Shown: one piece after another, positions 9,332 to 19,624 of the stretch | Position numbering within the stretch: position 1 is the stretch's first letter | Layout: every line of letters begins with the position of its first letter | Origin: an uncultured Alphaproteobacteria bacterium | Lineage (GTDB): Bacteria; Pseudomonadota; Alphaproteobacteria; Micropepsales; Micropepsaceae | NCBI GenBank assembly: GCA_903862715.1 | Contig: CAIOYY010000071.1 | Location: 1-51,805 of the forward strand | Direction: 5' to 3' | DNA length: 51,805 nt | The notes under the pieces: generated by a model | The model's input: the letters and a program-made list of their open reading frames with translations, nothing else | What the model was told of the DNA's origin: nothing | Databases searched by the model: none | Position numbers and translations under genes: made by a program

Positions 9332-9718
9332 GTAAGGGTGGCGCAGCATTAGGACGCCCGCCGATTCCGGTCAACCAAGGGTTTGGCTTTCGGCAAAGTT
9401 TCCCCAGGGAACGGCCCCTCCCAAGGGGCGCATGGCGAAAAGCCCGGAAAATCCGGCCCCTCCGCCGAGCCCGACTGGCACGGACCGGGCATCCGTAAAT
9501 GGACCGACAATCGGCTTGGCTGAGAGACGGGCGGCAAAGCAGCCATTTTAGGGAAACGTTTGTTAAGCCCAGAAACAACCAGCTGGTGCGCGATGGCGGG
9601 GCTCAGGAGACGATCGCCGTGGAAATTCAGTCCACGGCTGAAGGACGGCTCGAGTGAGCGACAATGCGTGGTGGAGAAAGACGGGGAAACCTCGTCCCGC
9701 CTTTCTCGAACCCCGGTA
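9332..9718. other. 387-nt non-coding gap
   Basis: No convincing gene is seen on either strand. It holds the upstream region of tRNA-Lys, a hairpin at 9616-9638 (GCCGTGGA/TCCACGGC, 7-nt loop) and a longer hairpin near the end of the DUF5916 gene (9674-9707). Short open frames here lack ribosome sites and coding character. Confidence 0.6.
9674..9707 (-). terminator. Hairpin downstream of the DUF5916 gene, probable terminator
   Basis: GAGAAAG (9674-9680) pairs with CTTTCTC (9701-9707); after one mismatch CGGG pairs with CCCG, leaving a 10-nt loop. It starts 12 nt past the stop at 9719. No T-run follows on the minus strand, so termination may be weak or the hairpin may only protect the 3' end. 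Confidence 0.45.
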
Positions 9719-11932
9719 TCAGAACTGAAACGTCCGTATCAGGCGGACGGTGAATTGGGTTGTCTGAGCGCGTAGACGCGAGCCGGGTATGTCGGCGCTC
9801 TGGCCAAAGGCGACAAACACCTCGTTACCCGGAGAATATTCCCAGCGAAAGCGCGCCAGCGAGCCGAACGCCTTGCTGAGGTTATCGTATTGCGCCTGAA
9901 AGGCGATCTCCATATCGGGCGTGAAATTCACCGTCCCTTCCAGCGCGAAAAGATGAATATCGGTCTCGCCGCCGGGCAGATCGATGAAGGCGGGCTCATA
10001 GCTGAATTCACCGGTGAAATAAGGGCTGGGGCGATATACCATCGTCAGCGAACCCTCGATGTTTGTGCCATCGTAGAAATCGCAGCAGATGATCCCGGCC
10101 TCGACCGAAAAGGGCCAGGCATTCGAGGTCTGAACCTCGAGGCCAATGGTGGTCCAGTTATATTCCCCTTGCGGGACAATGACGTTCCCCGGAAGGTCGA
10201 AAGGCGACGGGATGTCTTCGAAATAATTCGAGACGGTTACTGTTACAAAATTGTTCCGCGCGGTTTCGATCTCCGCCGCCACTTCGCTCAAGCGCGATTC
10301 CAGATGATTGTCGAGATCGGTCACCAATATCTGGCTGGTGGACAAATTGGTCTCGCGCAACCAGCTGTCGCGGTAACGCGTGATGTGCCGGAAATTGCCT
10401 TCGTAAAACCTTATATCGGTGCGGTTCACGAACCCAAGTTCCGGGGAGAAATTCCGGCCGATCTGTTTTATGGAAAGATCCCCGCCCCAGGGCTCATTGG
10501 GAAAATTCAGCGCCAGCGACAGCGCGTTATCGTCGCCTAAAGTGTCCGAGAAACTGCGCTGGAAACTGATGTCGGCGGCGAAGGTTTTGTTGCCGAACAA
10601 ATTCCCGGTGCGGTACTGGAAATCGCCCCCCGCCACGGTGTTCTCCGTCGCGCCGGTGGGATCGCCGTTGGTCACGATGAACCCGACTTTGGAATTCTCG
10701 AATACGGGCCGGGTGATGCGCGCGACCGACAGCACCTGATGCGGAGCGGACGGCGTGTCATCGGTCACAACGCTGAGTGCGCCAATGCCGAAGCCCGCAT
10801 ATTCACCCGATATTTTACCACCCGCGATGATGCTGACCGGGATGCCGCCCGCCAGTCCTATATTGCGCGAAAAGAACGGCCGTCCATTATTGTCCGCGCG
10901 ATCATTGTTCCCGCGCGTGAACCCCCTCCCGCCAAATTCGAACGCACCGGCATCCTGCAGAAAAAAGTCTCGTGTCTCGGGCGTAAACAGGGAAAAGCGC
11001 GTGGTATTCACCTGTCGCGCGTCCAGCGGCGCATCGGAGAAATCGGTGTTAAAGGTCAGCGTTCCGGTGAGTGCCGGCGTGATCTTGTAGAAGGCGTTGC
11101 CGCCCGCCGTCGCGGTAAGGCCCGCGCCGTCTCCCGATTGCTGCCAGTTATGTTTCGATCCGAACAGCACATAGGGCTGCAGATCGAGCCCAAGTCCCTG
11201 ATTGACGTCGCTGATCCCGGTGAGAATACCGGCCTGCGATACATCGGCGAAAGACAAAGCCGGATCGTGCGACGACCAGCGCACGCTCTCGTTCTTGCGT
11301 CGTATATTGCGGGCGATTTCCAGCCCCCAATCCGCCTCACCCGGAGGATAAGAAAGCGAACGGAACGGAATGGCCATCTCGAGAATGTAGCCGTCCGCTA
11401 CCTGCGCCGCGCGCAAGGTCCAGATCGTGTTCCAGGCATTCAGCTCCTCGGTGTTGTTAAGGCGCAGCGCGTCCTGCCTACCGCCCGAGGGACCGATCTG
11501 AAACGTGTAGGCGTTGCGCCAGGTGGGACCGGGATCAAGCGTGATCGCGATATTGTCTCCCGTATAAATCTGCCCGTCGCGCTGCATCGAACGCACGACC
11601 AGCCGATCGGGTTCGGAATCATAGGCGTAGATCGCGAAATAGAGATTGTTCTCATCATAGAGAATGCGCGCGACCGTGCGTTCGGAGGCCGGCGCGCCTG
11701 GGGTCGGTGAGCGCTGGCGGAATTCATCGATGACCGCTGCCTTCGCCCAAACAGGGTCGTTCAGGTCGGCATCGATCGTGGGCGCTTCGGAAGGGTCGAT
11801 TCGCACCGCGCGGATGGTCGGTTTCGACGCGAGAAAATCCGCGTTCTGCGCGCTGGCTGCTCCTCCGTGCCACAAGAATAGAGCGGCTGCGAGCGCAGCA
11901 ATGCACATACGCGAGAACGATCCCAGGGACAC
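9719..11932 (-). CDS. CBM9-like / DUF5916 outer-membrane protein
   Basis: Protein of 737 aa from a GTG at 11932, chosen because AAAGG (9 nt spacing) precedes it and it gives a clean signal peptide (ends GGAASA, mature QNADF). A TTG-like extension to 12010 would bury that peptide behind 26 residues. Residues about 45-240 look like a family 9 carbohydrate-binding-like fold (IDADLNDPVWAKA, LYDENNLYFAIYAYD, RDGQIYTGDNIAITLDP). The rest is the DUF5916 region: alternating aromatic strands (NPEWGGDLSIKQIG-like, FSYEPAFIDLPGG) ending in a terminal phenylalanine, as in outer-membrane barrels. The ligand is unknown. A role in sugar or peptide binding or uptake is inference. Confidence 0.82.
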   Translation of the reverse strand: MSLGSFSRMCIAALAAALFLWHGGAASAQNADFLASKPTIRAVRIDPSEAPTIDADLNDPVWAKAAVIDEFRQRSPTPGAPASERTVARILYDENNLYFAIYAYDSEPDRLVVRSMQRDGQIYTGDNIAITLDPGPTWRNAYTFQIGPSGGRQDALRLNNTEELNAWNTIWTLRAAQVADGYILEMAIPFRSLSYPPGEADWGLEIARNIRRKNESVRWSSHDPALSFADVSQAGILTGISDVNQGLGLDLQPYVLFGSKHNWQQSGDGAGLTATAGGNAFYKITPALTGTLTFNTDFSDAPLDARQVNTTRFSLFTPETRDFFLQDAGAFEFGGRGFTRGNNDRADNNGRPFFSRNIGLAGGIPVSIIAGGKISGEYAGFGIGALSVVTDDTPSAPHQVLSVARITRPVFENSKVGFIVTNGDPTGATENTVAGGDFQYRTGNLFGNKTFAADISFQRSFSDTLGDDNALSLALNFPNEPWGGDLSIKQIGRNFSPELGFVNRTDIRFYEGNFRHITRYRDSWLRETNLSTSQILVTDLDNHLESRLSEVAAEIETARNNFVTVTVSNYFEDIPSPFDLPGNVIVPQGEYNWTTIGLEVQTSNAWPFSVEAGIICCDFYDGTNIEGSLTMVYRPSPYFTGEFSYEPAFIDLPGGETDIHLFALEGTVNFTPDMEIAFQAQYDNLSKAFGSLARFRWEYSPGNEVFVAFGQSADIPGSRLRAQTTQFTVRLIRTFQF

Positions 11933-12005
11933 GGTATAAAACCTTTGCTGTGAAAAGCTTGGCAGGCCGAAACGATGAAACGCTTGGAACAAATTCTGCA
12001 AGTCA

Positions 12006-12032
12006 CGCACCGCGGAAGGAAATGGCGGTGCG
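12006..12032. repeat. 8-bp inverted repeat upstream of the DUF5916 gene
   Basis: CGCACCGC (12006-12013) and GCGGTGCG (12025-12032) are perfect arms with an 11-nt spacer, about 75 nt upstream of the GTG start. It could be an operator or a leader hairpin. No T-run follows on the minus strand, which argues against a terminator. Confidence 0.4.
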
Positions 12033-12069
12033 ATTCAAGGCGGGGGGAAGAAAAAGTTACTTCATAGAA

Positions 12070-12092
12070 GTCAGGCAATCCAGACGCCTGAC
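12070..12092 (-). repeat. 7-bp inverted repeat between tgt and the DUF5916 gene
   Basis: GTCAGGC and GCCTGAC are perfect arms with a 9-nt spacer. It lies about 100 nt past the tgt stop, and CTTTTTC occurs 13 nt further on the minus strand, so it may be the terminator of the gyrA-to-tgt transcript. A perfect 11-bp palindrome, GTCTGGCAGAC, sits nearby at 12116-12126. Confidence 0.35.
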
Positions 12093-12190
12093 GCGTCCAC
12101 CTACCGCTTAAAGCAGTCTGGCAGACCGGGTTAACCTCCCGAACACGATGACGTGACGGCTTTGGCGGTCCGTCGGCCCTCGTAGGCCGC

Positions 12191-13315
12191 TCAATCGGTT
12201 TCGGTATTCTTCTCGTAGGGCGCCAGGAAATCGCGGGCGAACGCCGCCGCGCGGGACTGCGCTATGGCCGTCCGCATGCCCGCCATCATGTCCTGATAGA
12301 AGGCCAGATTGTGCCAGGTGAGCAGCATCGAGGCGACGATCTCGCCGGCTTTCACCACATGATGCAGATAGGCACGGGAATAATTGCGGCAGGCGGGACA
12401 GCGGCAAGCGGTGTCCAGCGGCGCGGTGTCGTCGGCAAAGCGCGCATTGCGCAAATTGAGCGCGCCCTCGCGCGTGAAGGCCTGACCGTTACGCCCTGAG
12501 CGGGTCGGCAATACGCAGTCGAACATGTCGATACCACGCAGCACCGCGCCCAAAATGTCATCGGGCTTGCCGACGCCCATCAAGTAATGCGGTCGATCGA
12601 CCGGCAGATGATGCGTGGTGGCGTCCAGCGTTTCGAACATCGCCTTCTGTCCCTCGCCCACCGCAAGGCCGCCCACGGCATAACCGTCGAAACCAATCTC
12701 CTGCAGCATTTCGGCGGAGCGTTTGCGTAGCTGAGGAAACACCCCACCTTGCACGATGCCGAAACAGGCATGTCCTTCTTGCGTACCGAAGGCCGTCTTG
12801 GAGCGCTGCGCCCAGCGCATCGACAGCATCAGCGATTTTTCGATTTCCTGTTCCGTGGCCGAAAAATGCGGACATTCATCAAGCACCATCTGGATGTCGG
12901 AGCCGAGAAGGCGCTGGATTTCCATCGCGCGTTCAGGGCTGAGGAAATGTTCTGAACCGTCGATATGCGAACGAAAGCGTACGCCCTCTTCGGTGATCTT
13001 GCGCAGTTTCGACAGCGACATCACCTGAAAGCCGCCGGAATCGGGGAGAATGGGCTTCGGCCAATCCATGAAACGATGCAGCCCGCCCAGCGCCGCAATG
13101 CGCTCGGCGCCGGGTCGAAGCATCAGATGATAGGTGTTGGAAAGAACGATGTCCGCGCCCGTCGCCGCGACGCTTTCGGGAAGCATCGCCTTCACGGTTG
13201 CCGCCGTGCCGACCGGCATGAAGGCAGGCGTGCGGATAGCCCCGCGCGGCGTATGGACCATACCCGTCCGCGCCGCACCGTCCGTCCCCGTCAACTCGAA
13301 ACGAAATGCGCTCAT
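12191..13315 (-). CDS. tgt: Queuine tRNA-ribosyltransferase
   Basis: Exchanges guanine-34 for preQ1 in tRNAs with GUN anticodons (Asp, Asn, His, Tyr), a step of queuosine synthesis. 374 aa, normal length. The general acid/base D92 is in PDSGGFQ and the nucleophile D266 in [12 protein letters not shown]. Zinc ligands C304, C306, C309 and H335 (TWHN) are all present. I chose the ATG at 13315 rather than one 24 nt upstream because it overlaps the queA stop as ATGA, indicating coupling with queA, which acts next in the same pathway. Confidence 0.97.
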   Translation of the reverse strand: MSAFRFELTGTDGAARTGMVHTPRGAIRTPAFMPVGTAATVKAMLPESVAATGADIVLSNTYHLMLRPGAERIAALGGLHRFMDWPKPILPDSGGFQVMSLSKLRKITEEGVRFRSHIDGSEHFLSPERAMEIQRLLGSDIQMVLDECPHFSATEQEIEKSLMLSMRWAQRSKTAFGTQEGHACFGIVQGGVFPQLRKRSAEMLQEIGFDGYAVGGLAVGEGQKAMFETLDATTHHLPVDRPHYLMGVGKPDDILGAVLRGIDMFDCVLPTRSGRNGQAFTREGALNLRNARFADDTAPLDTACRCPACRNYSRAYLHHVVKAGEIVASMLLTWHNLAFYQDMMAGMRTAIAQSRAAAFARDFLAPYEKNTETD

Positions 13316-14370
13316 TTGCGGGGAGGAAATAGCAGGCACGCGTCTCCATAGGAATAGAAACGATAGTTTTCGGCGATGGCCTCTTCATAGGCGGCTCTCA
13401 TGACCTCAAGGCCTGAAAAGGCCGAAACCAGCATGAACAGCGTCGAGCGCGGCAAATGAAAATTGGTCAGCAGCACATCGACCGCTTTGAAGACATAGCC
13501 GGGCGTAATGAAAATCGCGGTATCTCCAGCAAAGGCGCGGACGGTTCCGGCCTCATCCGTTGCGCTTTCCAGTGTACGCAAAGCTGTGGTGCCGACCGCG
13601 ACAACGCGTCCACCGGCTGCGCGGACCGCATTGAGCATATCCGCCGTTTCCACGGTGACAATGGCATATTCCGCATGCATGCGGTGATCGCCCGTTTCAT
13701 CAACGGCGACGGGGAGAAAGGTCCCCGCCCCCACATGAAGCGTCACGCGCACTACGGAAATCCCTGCCGCGCCCAGCCGCGCCAACAATGCGGGCGTGAA
13801 ATGAAGCCCTGCGGTAGGGGCCGCGACGGAGCCGTCCTCGGTGGCAAACATCGTCTGATAATCGGCCCGGTCCTGCGCATCGGGGGCGCGCTTCGAGGCG
13901 ATGTAAGGCGGCAGCGGCATTTCCCCTTCCGCTGCAATCGCGGCATCGAGCGCTGCGCCAGATTGCGAGAAGACCAGCGTGATCTCTCCGCCTTCGCGCG
14001 CAACCACTCGTGCGATGAGCTTACCGAAATAAACATCGTCGCCCACGCGAAGGCGCTTCGCCGGCTTCGCAAAAGCAATGAAGCGATCCGCCGCTATACG
14101 CTTATGGAGCGTTGCTTCTATGGAAGCACCATTTCCGATGCTGCCCGGACGCGGCGGGCGATGGCCTTGAAGGCGTGCAGGAATCACCCGCGAGTCATTG
14201 ACGACCAGCACATCGCCCTTCCTTAAAAAATCCGGAAGGTCCTTCAGCGTGGCATGACGGCGTTGGCCCTCTTCGTCCACCACCAAAAGCCTTGCTGCCT
14301 CGCGCGGCACAGCCGGACGCAGAGCGATCCGGTCCGAAGGAAGATCGAAATCGAACAGGTCAACGCGCAT
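13312..14370 (-). CDS. queA: S-adenosylmethionine:tRNA ribosyltransferase-isomerase
   Basis: Transfers the ribosyl part of SAM to preQ1 in tRNA, giving epoxyqueuosine. 352 aa, full length. Family landmarks are seen: [13 protein letters not shown] at the N-terminus, [43 protein letters not shown] and [19 protein letters not shown]. The ATG has GAGGAA 8 nt upstream. It overlaps tgt by 4 nt and follows the DegT aminotransferase by 12 nt, so all three are probably cotranscribed. Neighbouring tgt confirms the pathway. Confidence 0.97.
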   Translation of the reverse strand: MRVDLFDFDLPSDRIALRPAVPREAARLLVVDEEGQRRHATLKDLPDFLRKGDVLVVNDSRVIPARLQGHRPPRPGSIGNGASIEATLHKRIAADRFIAFAKPAKRLRVGDDVYFGKLIARVVAREGGEITLVFSQSGAALDAAIAAEGEMPLPPYIASKRAPDAQDRADYQTMFATEDGSVAAPTAGLHFTPALLARLGAAGISVVRVTLHVGAGTFLPVAVDETGDHRMHAEYAIVTVETADMLNAVRAAGGRVVAVGTTALRTLESATDEAGTVRAFAGDTAIFITPGYVFKAVDVLLTNFHLPRSTLFMLVSAFSGLEVMRAAYEEAIAENYRFYSYGDACLLFPPRK

Positions 14371-14382
14371 GAAAGAAATTCC

Positions 14383-15516
14383 TCAAGCGCCGTTCACGCT
14401 CTCCAGCACGGCCGCGATGATGCGGTCCTGCGTTGTCTCATCGAGATAGGGATGCATGGGCAGGCTTACCACACGTTCAGACAAAGCATCGCTGACCGGC
14501 ATCGGCACCGCGGGATAATGTTTATACGCGCGCTGCTTGCCGAGCGGGATCGGGTAATAGACCGCCGTCGGGATGCCCTTTCCTTTCAGATCAGCCTGAA
14601 ATTTCGCACGATTCTCGACCTGTAGCGTGTATTGCGCCCAGACCGACTGGGCGCCTTCCACGACATAGGGCGTGCGCAGATTTCCTGCGCCGGCGAACGA
14701 AGCATTGTAACGGCGCGCAACACGTTCACGAGCGTCGATCTCGTCCGGAAATATTTTCAGTTTCTCGAGCAGAACTGCGGCCTGGATCGTATCGAGCCGG
14801 GAATTGAGCCCTATATAAGCGTGTTCGTAACGGTCGGTCCCCTGACCGTGCATGCGGATGGAACGCAGGCGTTCGTTCAACGCGTCGTCATCAGTAAAGC
14901 AGGCACCGCCATCGCCATAACAGCCGAGCGGCTTTGCCGGAAAGAAACTCGTTGCCGTCGCGTGGCCGATGGAACCGGTACGCCGATTGTTCAGCGTTCC
15001 GCCGAAACCCTGCGCGGTATCGCACAGGAGACGAAGATTTTCGCGTACCGCAATGGGCTCGATGAGGCGGTAATCGGCGGGTTGTCCGAACAGATCGACC
15101 GGAATGATCACGCGCAGTTTCAATTGACCATCGGCTTTCACCATGGCGATGGCGGCTTCAAGGCTCTGCGGGTCCATGTTGAACGTGTCTTCGCGGACAT
15201 CAACGAAAACAGGCGTTGCGCCGGCCAGCGACACCACTTCTGCCGTGGCCACAAAGGTAAATGCCGGCACGAACACGGCATCTCCGGGACCGATGTCCCA
15301 GGCACGCAGGATCAGCAGGAGCGCGTCCGTTCCATTTGCGCAGGCAATCGCATGTTTGGAGCCTGCAAACGTTGCGAGCTCCGTTTCCAGCTCCGCGACC
15401 TGCGGACCCAATATCCATTGACCGCCCGACACTGCATTTGAAATCGCGCGATCCAGCGCTTCACCGAGGCGGGCGCGCTGGGCCTGCAGATCGATAAACG
15501 GAATCATGTCGGCCAC
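14383..15516 (-). CDS. DegT/DnrJ/EryC1/StrS sugar aminotransferase (WbpE-like)
   Basis: PLP-dependent aminotransferase of about 377 aa that transfers an amino group to a nucleotide-linked keto sugar for surface polysaccharide. Motifs: IPFIDLQAQ at the N-terminus, GPQVAELE, CANGTDALLL, PAFTFVATAEVV, DTAQGFGG, and SFFPAKPLGCYGDGGA with the PLP lysine. PTAVYYPIPLGKQ and SLPMHPYL match WbpE-type enzymes that aminate a 3-keto sugar, but the substrate is inference. GTG at 15516 has GAGGG 9 nt upstream; ATG at 15507 is the alternative. It lies between ppiB and queA, a place usually without such a gene. Confidence 0.88.
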   Translation of the reverse strand: MADMIPFIDLQAQRARLGEALDRAISNAVSGGQWILGPQVAELETELATFAGSKHAIACANGTDALLLILRAWDIGPGDAVFVPAFTFVATAEVVSLAGATPVFVDVREDTFNMDPQSLEAAIAMVKADGQLKLRVIIPVDLFGQPADYRLIEPIAVRENLRLLCDTAQGFGGTLNNRRTGSIGHATATSFFPAKPLGCYGDGGACFTDDDALNERLRSIRMHGQGTDRYEHAYIGLNSRLDTIQAAVLLEKLKIFPDEIDARERVARRYNASFAGAGNLRTPYVVEGAQSVWAQYTLQVENRAKFQADLKGKGIPTAVYYPIPLGKQRAYKHYPAVPMPVSDALSERVVSLPMHPYLDETTQDRIIAAVLESVNGA

Positions 15517-15613
15517 GGCTGAGAGCCCTCGCAATACGGACGCGCCGTAACACCCGCCGAAAAAACCGGCAAGTCACGCGATATGACGAAACATTGCCTT
15601 GACGGCAGTGTTC

Positions 15614-16081
15614 TCAATCCTCGACAACCGTCATCTTGATGATCTTGTCGGGATCCGTGACCGAACCATTATCGCGTTCGGAACCCTTCTTGATCGCATC
15701 GACATGTTCCATGCCGGAAACGACTTTCCCGAACACCGAATATTGCTTGTTCAGCCAGGGCGAGTCCGCAAAGCAGATGAAGAACTGCGAATTGGCGCTG
15801 TCGGGCGCCGCGCTGCGGGCCATCGAAAGCGTGCCGCGCACATGGTTTTCATTCGAGAACTCGGCCTTCAGATTGGGCTTGTCGGACTTGCCCATACCGG
15901 TTCCCGTCGGATCGCCGGTCTGGGCCATGAAGCCCGGAATGACGCGGTGAAAAACGATGCCGTCATAGAAGCCTGCATTCGCCAGTTCCTTGATGCGCTC
16001 GACATGTTTCGGCGCGAGGTCGGGACGAAGTTCGATGACAACGAGGCCATCCTTCAATTGCAAATGGATCTTGTCGGACAA
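15614..16081 (-). CDS. ppiB: Cyclophilin-type peptidyl-prolyl isomerase, cytoplasmic
   Basis: Catalyses cis-trans isomerisation of Xaa-Pro bonds during folding. From the TTG at 16081 it is 155 aa and starts MSDKIHLQLKDG. This start has AAAGGAA 7 nt upstream (16089-16095); a longer frame to 16120 lacks one and adds an unlike extension. The active-site block FHRVIPGFMAQTGDPTGTG carries R46 and Q54, and SQFFIC plus WLNKQYSVFGKV complete the cyclophilin core. No signal peptide is present, so it is cytoplasmic. It lies downstream of coaD, as in many alphaproteobacteria. Confidence 0.93.
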   Translation of the reverse strand: MSDKIHLQLKDGLVVIELRPDLAPKHVERIKELANAGFYDGIVFHRVIPGFMAQTGDPTGTGMGKSDKPNLKAEFSNENHVRGTLSMARSAAPDSANSQFFICFADSPWLNKQYSVFGKVVSGMEHVDAIKKGSERDNGSVTDPDKIIKMTVVED

Positions 16082-16230
16082 GGTTCTGTTCCTTTGGCGT
16101 TTCGCCCACCCCTTTGGCACGAAAAAGGCGGAACGGGAAGGTTTAGATGGCGCTCTCTTGGCCCGGTCTTTTCGGCGTTAAATGTCGGACGCAGCGGTGA
16201 ACCCCTCTGTCACCATACGCAACACGAAGG

Positions 16231-16758
16231 CTAACGGGTTTTCTTTTTGGCAAACCGCTTTTTCAGCGCGGCCGCAACCGCCGGGCTGGTGAAATGCGTA
16301 ACATCGCCGCCGAGATGCGCGATTTCCTTCACAAGGCGCGAAGCGATCGCCTGATGACGCGGATCGGCCATCAGAAACACGGTTTCGATTTCGGGGGCGA
16401 GACGCTGGTTCATGCCCACCATCTGGAATTCATATTCGAAGTCGGAAACGGCGCGTAGACCGCGAATAAGAACGCTGGCTCCTACTTTGCGCGCGAAATG
16501 CACCAGAAGTCCGTCGAAGGTATCCACCTCGATCGTCGCGCGCCCCTCGCCCGCCATCACCGCGCTTTCGCTGCGCAGCATGGCGATGCGTTCCTTCATC
16601 GAGAAAAGCGGCGTCTTCGCGGAATTGTCGGCCACACCGATAACGAGGTGATCGACCAGTTTTACCGCACGTTTGATGATGTCCATATGGCCGAGCGTGA
16701 CCGGATCGAACGTACCTGCGTAAAGCCCTATGCGGCGTTTCTCAGTCTTCGCCGCCAT
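16231..16758 (-). CDS. coaD: Phosphopantetheine adenylyltransferase
   Basis: Adenylates 4'-phosphopantetheine to dephospho-CoA, the penultimate step of coenzyme A synthesis. 175 aa from the ATG at 16758. That start has CGGAGA 6 nt upstream and lies inside the end of gyrA, overlapping it by 17 nt. Motifs: [14 protein letters not shown] with the nucleotide-binding TLGH at 21-24, [17 protein letters not shown], and [14 protein letters not shown]. It ends in a basic tail ([10 protein letters not shown]). The overlap indicates coupling to gyrA. Confidence 0.95.
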   Translation of the reverse strand: MAAKTEKRRIGLYAGTFDPVTLGHMDIIKRAVKLVDHLVIGVADNSAKTPLFSMKERIAMLRSESAVMAGEGRATIEVDTFDGLLVHFARKVGASVLIRGLRAVSDFEYEFQMVGMNQRLAPEIETVFLMADPRHQAIASRLVKEIAHLGGDVTHFTSPAVAAALKKRFAKKKTR

Positions 16759-19486
16759 TGCCATTCTCCGAACTCTCCGCCACGCGATCGACAAAGGCGA
16801 CGCGCTCGCCGTCATCCAGTCGGAACAGAGTGACGCCCTGCGTCGAGCGGCCCTTGATCCCGATATCCTTCACCGGACAGCGTATGGTCTGCCCGGTATT
16901 GGTGATCAGCATAATATCGTCGCTTTCTTCCACAGGGAAGGCGCCGGAAAGGGCGCTGTTCTTGCCCGTCAGCGCCATGGCGACGATGCCAGACCCGCCG
17001 CGGCCCGTGACACGATATTCGTAGGAAGACGTGCGCTTGCCGAAGCCTTGTTCCGAAACGGAAAGAACGAATTGTTCGCCGCCGCCGAGCTGCGCATAGC
17101 GCTCGGTGCTGAGCGCGGTTTCTTCCACGCTTTCCTCCGCCTCTTCGTCCAGCACCACTTCCGGTTCCTCCGCCGCGCCTTCGCCGGTCATCGCACGGCG
17201 TGCAGCATTGGCCTGGCGCAGATAAGCACGCGCTTCGGCGGGCGTCGCATCGCCATGGCCGAGCAGCGCAAGGCTGACAACCCTGTCGCCCGAGCCAAGT
17301 TTGATTCCGCGTACGCCCATGGATTCGCGTCCCTTGAAGACGCGAATATCGATAATCGGGAAGCGGATACATTTGCCGCCGCGCGTGGTGAGAAGCACAT
17401 CGTCGTTCACGGTACAAAGCTGGACACCGACAATGCCCTCGCCGTCCGAGAGCTTCATCGCAATCTTGCCGTTGCGATTGATATTGTTGAAATCCGAAAG
17501 TTCGTTCCGGCGCACGCTTCCCGACGTAGTGGCGAACATAACCTGGAATTTGTCCCAGGTGGTTTCGTCCTCGGGCAACGGCAGAACCGACGTGATCCGT
17601 TCCCCCGGCTGCAGCGGTAACAGATTGACCATCGCCTTGCCGCGCCCGGCTACACGCGCTTCCGGCAAACGCCATACTTTCAGGCGATAGACCATGCCCG
17701 TTGAAGAGAAGAACAAAAGCGGCGCATGCGTGCTGGCGGCGAAAATGCGGGTGACGAAATCTTCCTCGCGCGTCGACATGCCGGCGCGGCCCTTGCCGCC
17801 GCGTCCCTGCACGCGATATTCGGCAAGTGGCGTGCGCTTGATATAGCCCGCATGAGTGACGGTCACCGCCACATCCTCACGCTCGATCAGCGCCTCGTCG
17901 TCGACCTCGATGTCTGCTTCGATGATTTCGGTGCGGCGCGGATCTGCAAATTCGGCGCGCGCGTCGGAGAGTTCCTTTTTGATGATTTCCAGCACGCGCG
18001 GGCGCGAGCGCAGAATATCGAGATAGTCGGCGATGGCTTCGCCGAGCTTGCGCACCTCGTCGCCGATTTCGTCACGGCCCAGCGCCGTCAAGCGGGCTAA
18101 GCGCAATTCAAGAATGGCTTTTGCCTGTTCTTCGGTAAGCCGGATCGTATTGTCTTCCAGCACCATATGGCGCGGATCGGCGATAAGGGCGACCAGCGGG
18201 CCGACATCCTTCGCGGGCCAGGCGCGTTCCATCAATTGCGCTCGCGCCGTTGCCGTGTCGGGCGCGGAGCGAATGAGGGCAATCACTTCGTCGATATTCG
18301 CCACCGCGACCGCGAGGCCGACCAATGTGTGGCCACGGTCACGTGCCTTGCCGAGTTCAAAGCGGGTGCGCTTCGTGACCACTTCTTCGCGGAACAGTAC
18401 GAAGGCGGCGATCACGTCCTTCAGATTCATCAATTGCGGACGGCCGCCATTCAGCGCCAGCATGTTAACGCCGAAGCTCGTCTGCAATTCGGAATAGCGG
18501 TACAGCTGGTTCAACACGACGGCGGACGACGCATCGCGTTTGAGTTCAATAACGACCCGCATGCCATGACGGTCGGATTCGTCCCGCAAATCCGAAATGC
18601 CCTCGATACGCTTGTCGCGCACCTGTTCGGCAATGCGTTCCAGCATGCGCGCCTTGTTCACCTGATAGGGAAGTTCGGTGACAATAATCGCTTCGCGGTC
18701 CTTGCGGATTTCTTCGACGGCGACGCGTGCGCGCATCAATATGGAACCACGTCCCCGCGCCAGTGCGAGACGCGCCGCGGCCTTGCCGATGATGATCGCG
18801 CCGGTAGGGAAATCGGGGCCCGGCACGATATCGGTCAGGGATTCCATGCTGATCGAAGGGTCTTCGATATAGGCAAGACACGCATCAATGACTTCGCCGA
18901 GATTATGCGGCGGAATATTGGTCGCCATGCCGACGGCGATACCGCCCGCACCATTGACGAGAAGATTGGGAAAGCGCGCGGGCAATACGACGGGTTCATG
19001 TTCGGACTGGTCGTAATTGTCCCGAAAATCGACCGTTTCCTTATCGAGATCTTCGGTCAGCGAATGCGCGGCTTTCGCGCGGCGCACTTCGGTGTAACGC
19101 ATGGCAGCGGCGGGATCGCCGTCGACCGAACCGAAATTGCCCTGCCCGTCGATAAGCGGCAGGCGCATGGAAAAATCCTGCGCGAGACGCACTAGCGCGT
19201 CATACACGGCCTGGTCGCCATGCGGGTGATATTTACCGATGACATCGCCGACGACGCGCGCGGATTTGCGATAGGCCTTGTTCCAGTCGTAACCGGATTC
19301 ATGCATCGCGTAGAGAATGCGCCGGTGCACCGGCTTCAAACCGTCGCGCACATCGGGCAGCGCACGGCTCACGATGACGCTCATCGCGTAATCGAGATAG
19401 GAGCTTTTCAGCTCTGCTTCGATAGCGATGGGGGATATATTTCCGCCGCTTTTAGGGCCGTCTTGGGTGCTGTCTTCGGTGCTCAC
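16742..19486 (-). CDS. gyrA: DNA gyrase subunit A
   Basis: Breakage-reunion subunit of gyrase, which introduces negative supercoils with GyrB. 914 aa, normal for the group. The catalytic tyrosine is Y131 ([11 protein letters not shown]). A GyrA-box-like motif QGRGGKG near residue 560 opens the C-terminal DNA-wrapping domain, which has an acidic insert of about 40 residues ([17 protein letters not shown]). The quinolone region reads [10 protein letters not shown]: the position equal to E. coli Ser83 is Gln92, while the Asp87 equivalent is kept (D96). The GTG start has AGG 6 nt upstream. It is the first gene of gyrA-coaD-ppiB. Confidence 0.97.
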   Translation of the reverse strand: MSTEDSTQDGPKSGGNISPIAIEAELKSSYLDYAMSVIVSRALPDVRDGLKPVHRRILYAMHESGYDWNKAYRKSARVVGDVIGKYHPHGDQAVYDALVRLAQDFSMRLPLIDGQGNFGSVDGDPAAAMRYTEVRRAKAAHSLTEDLDKETVDFRDNYDQSEHEPVVLPARFPNLLVNGAGGIAVGMATNIPPHNLGEVIDACLAYIEDPSISMESLTDIVPGPDFPTGAIIIGKAAARLALARGRGSILMRARVAVEEIRKDREAIIVTELPYQVNKARMLERIAEQVRDKRIEGISDLRDESDRHGMRVVIELKRDASSAVVLNQLYRYSELQTSFGVNMLALNGGRPQLMNLKDVIAAFVLFREEVVTKRTRFELGKARDRGHTLVGLAVAVANIDEVIALIRSAPDTATARAQLMERAWPAKDVGPLVALIADPRHMVLEDNTIRLTEEQAKAILELRLARLTALGRDEIGDEVRKLGEAIADYLDILRSRPRVLEIIKKELSDARAEFADPRRTEIIEADIEVDDEALIEREDVAVTVTHAGYIKRTPLAEYRVQGRGGKGRAGMSTREEDFVTRIFAASTHAPLLFFSSTGMVYRLKVWRLPEARVAGRGKAMVNLLPLQPGERITSVLPLPEDETTWDKFQVMFATTSGSVRRNELSDFNNINRNGKIAMKLSDGEGIVGVQLCTVNDDVLLTTRGGKCIRFPIIDIRVFKGRESMGVRGIKLGSGDRVVSLALLGHGDATPAEARAYLRQANAARRAMTGEGAAEEPEVVLDEEAEESVEETALSTERYAQLGGGEQFVLSVSEQGFGKRTSSYEYRVTGRGGSGIVAMALTGKNSALSGAFPVEESDDIMLITNTGQTIRCPVKDIGIKGRSTQGVTLFRLDDGERVAFVDRVAESSENGNGGED

Positions 19487-19540
19487 TTAAGACCTGAGAA
19501 AAGGCGCGAAACGGGTCCGACTCGCGCGTCCCTTCGCATC

Positions 19541-19561
19541 GCAAAATCTGTAGCATTTTGC
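19541..19561. repeat. 7-bp inverted repeat in the gyrA leader
   Basis: GCAAAAT (19541-19547) and ATTTTGC (19555-19561) are perfect arms with a 7-nt spacer, 55-75 nt upstream of the gyrA start. It is A+T-rich amid G+C-rich sequence. It could be an operator or a supercoil-sensitive promoter element. No regulator is recognised. Confidence 0.35.
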
Positions 19562-19624
19562 CTTAAAAACAGCCAGCTATTCCGCTGCGGCGGGACCTTA
19601 TTATCCCATTGATTTTTCTTGATT

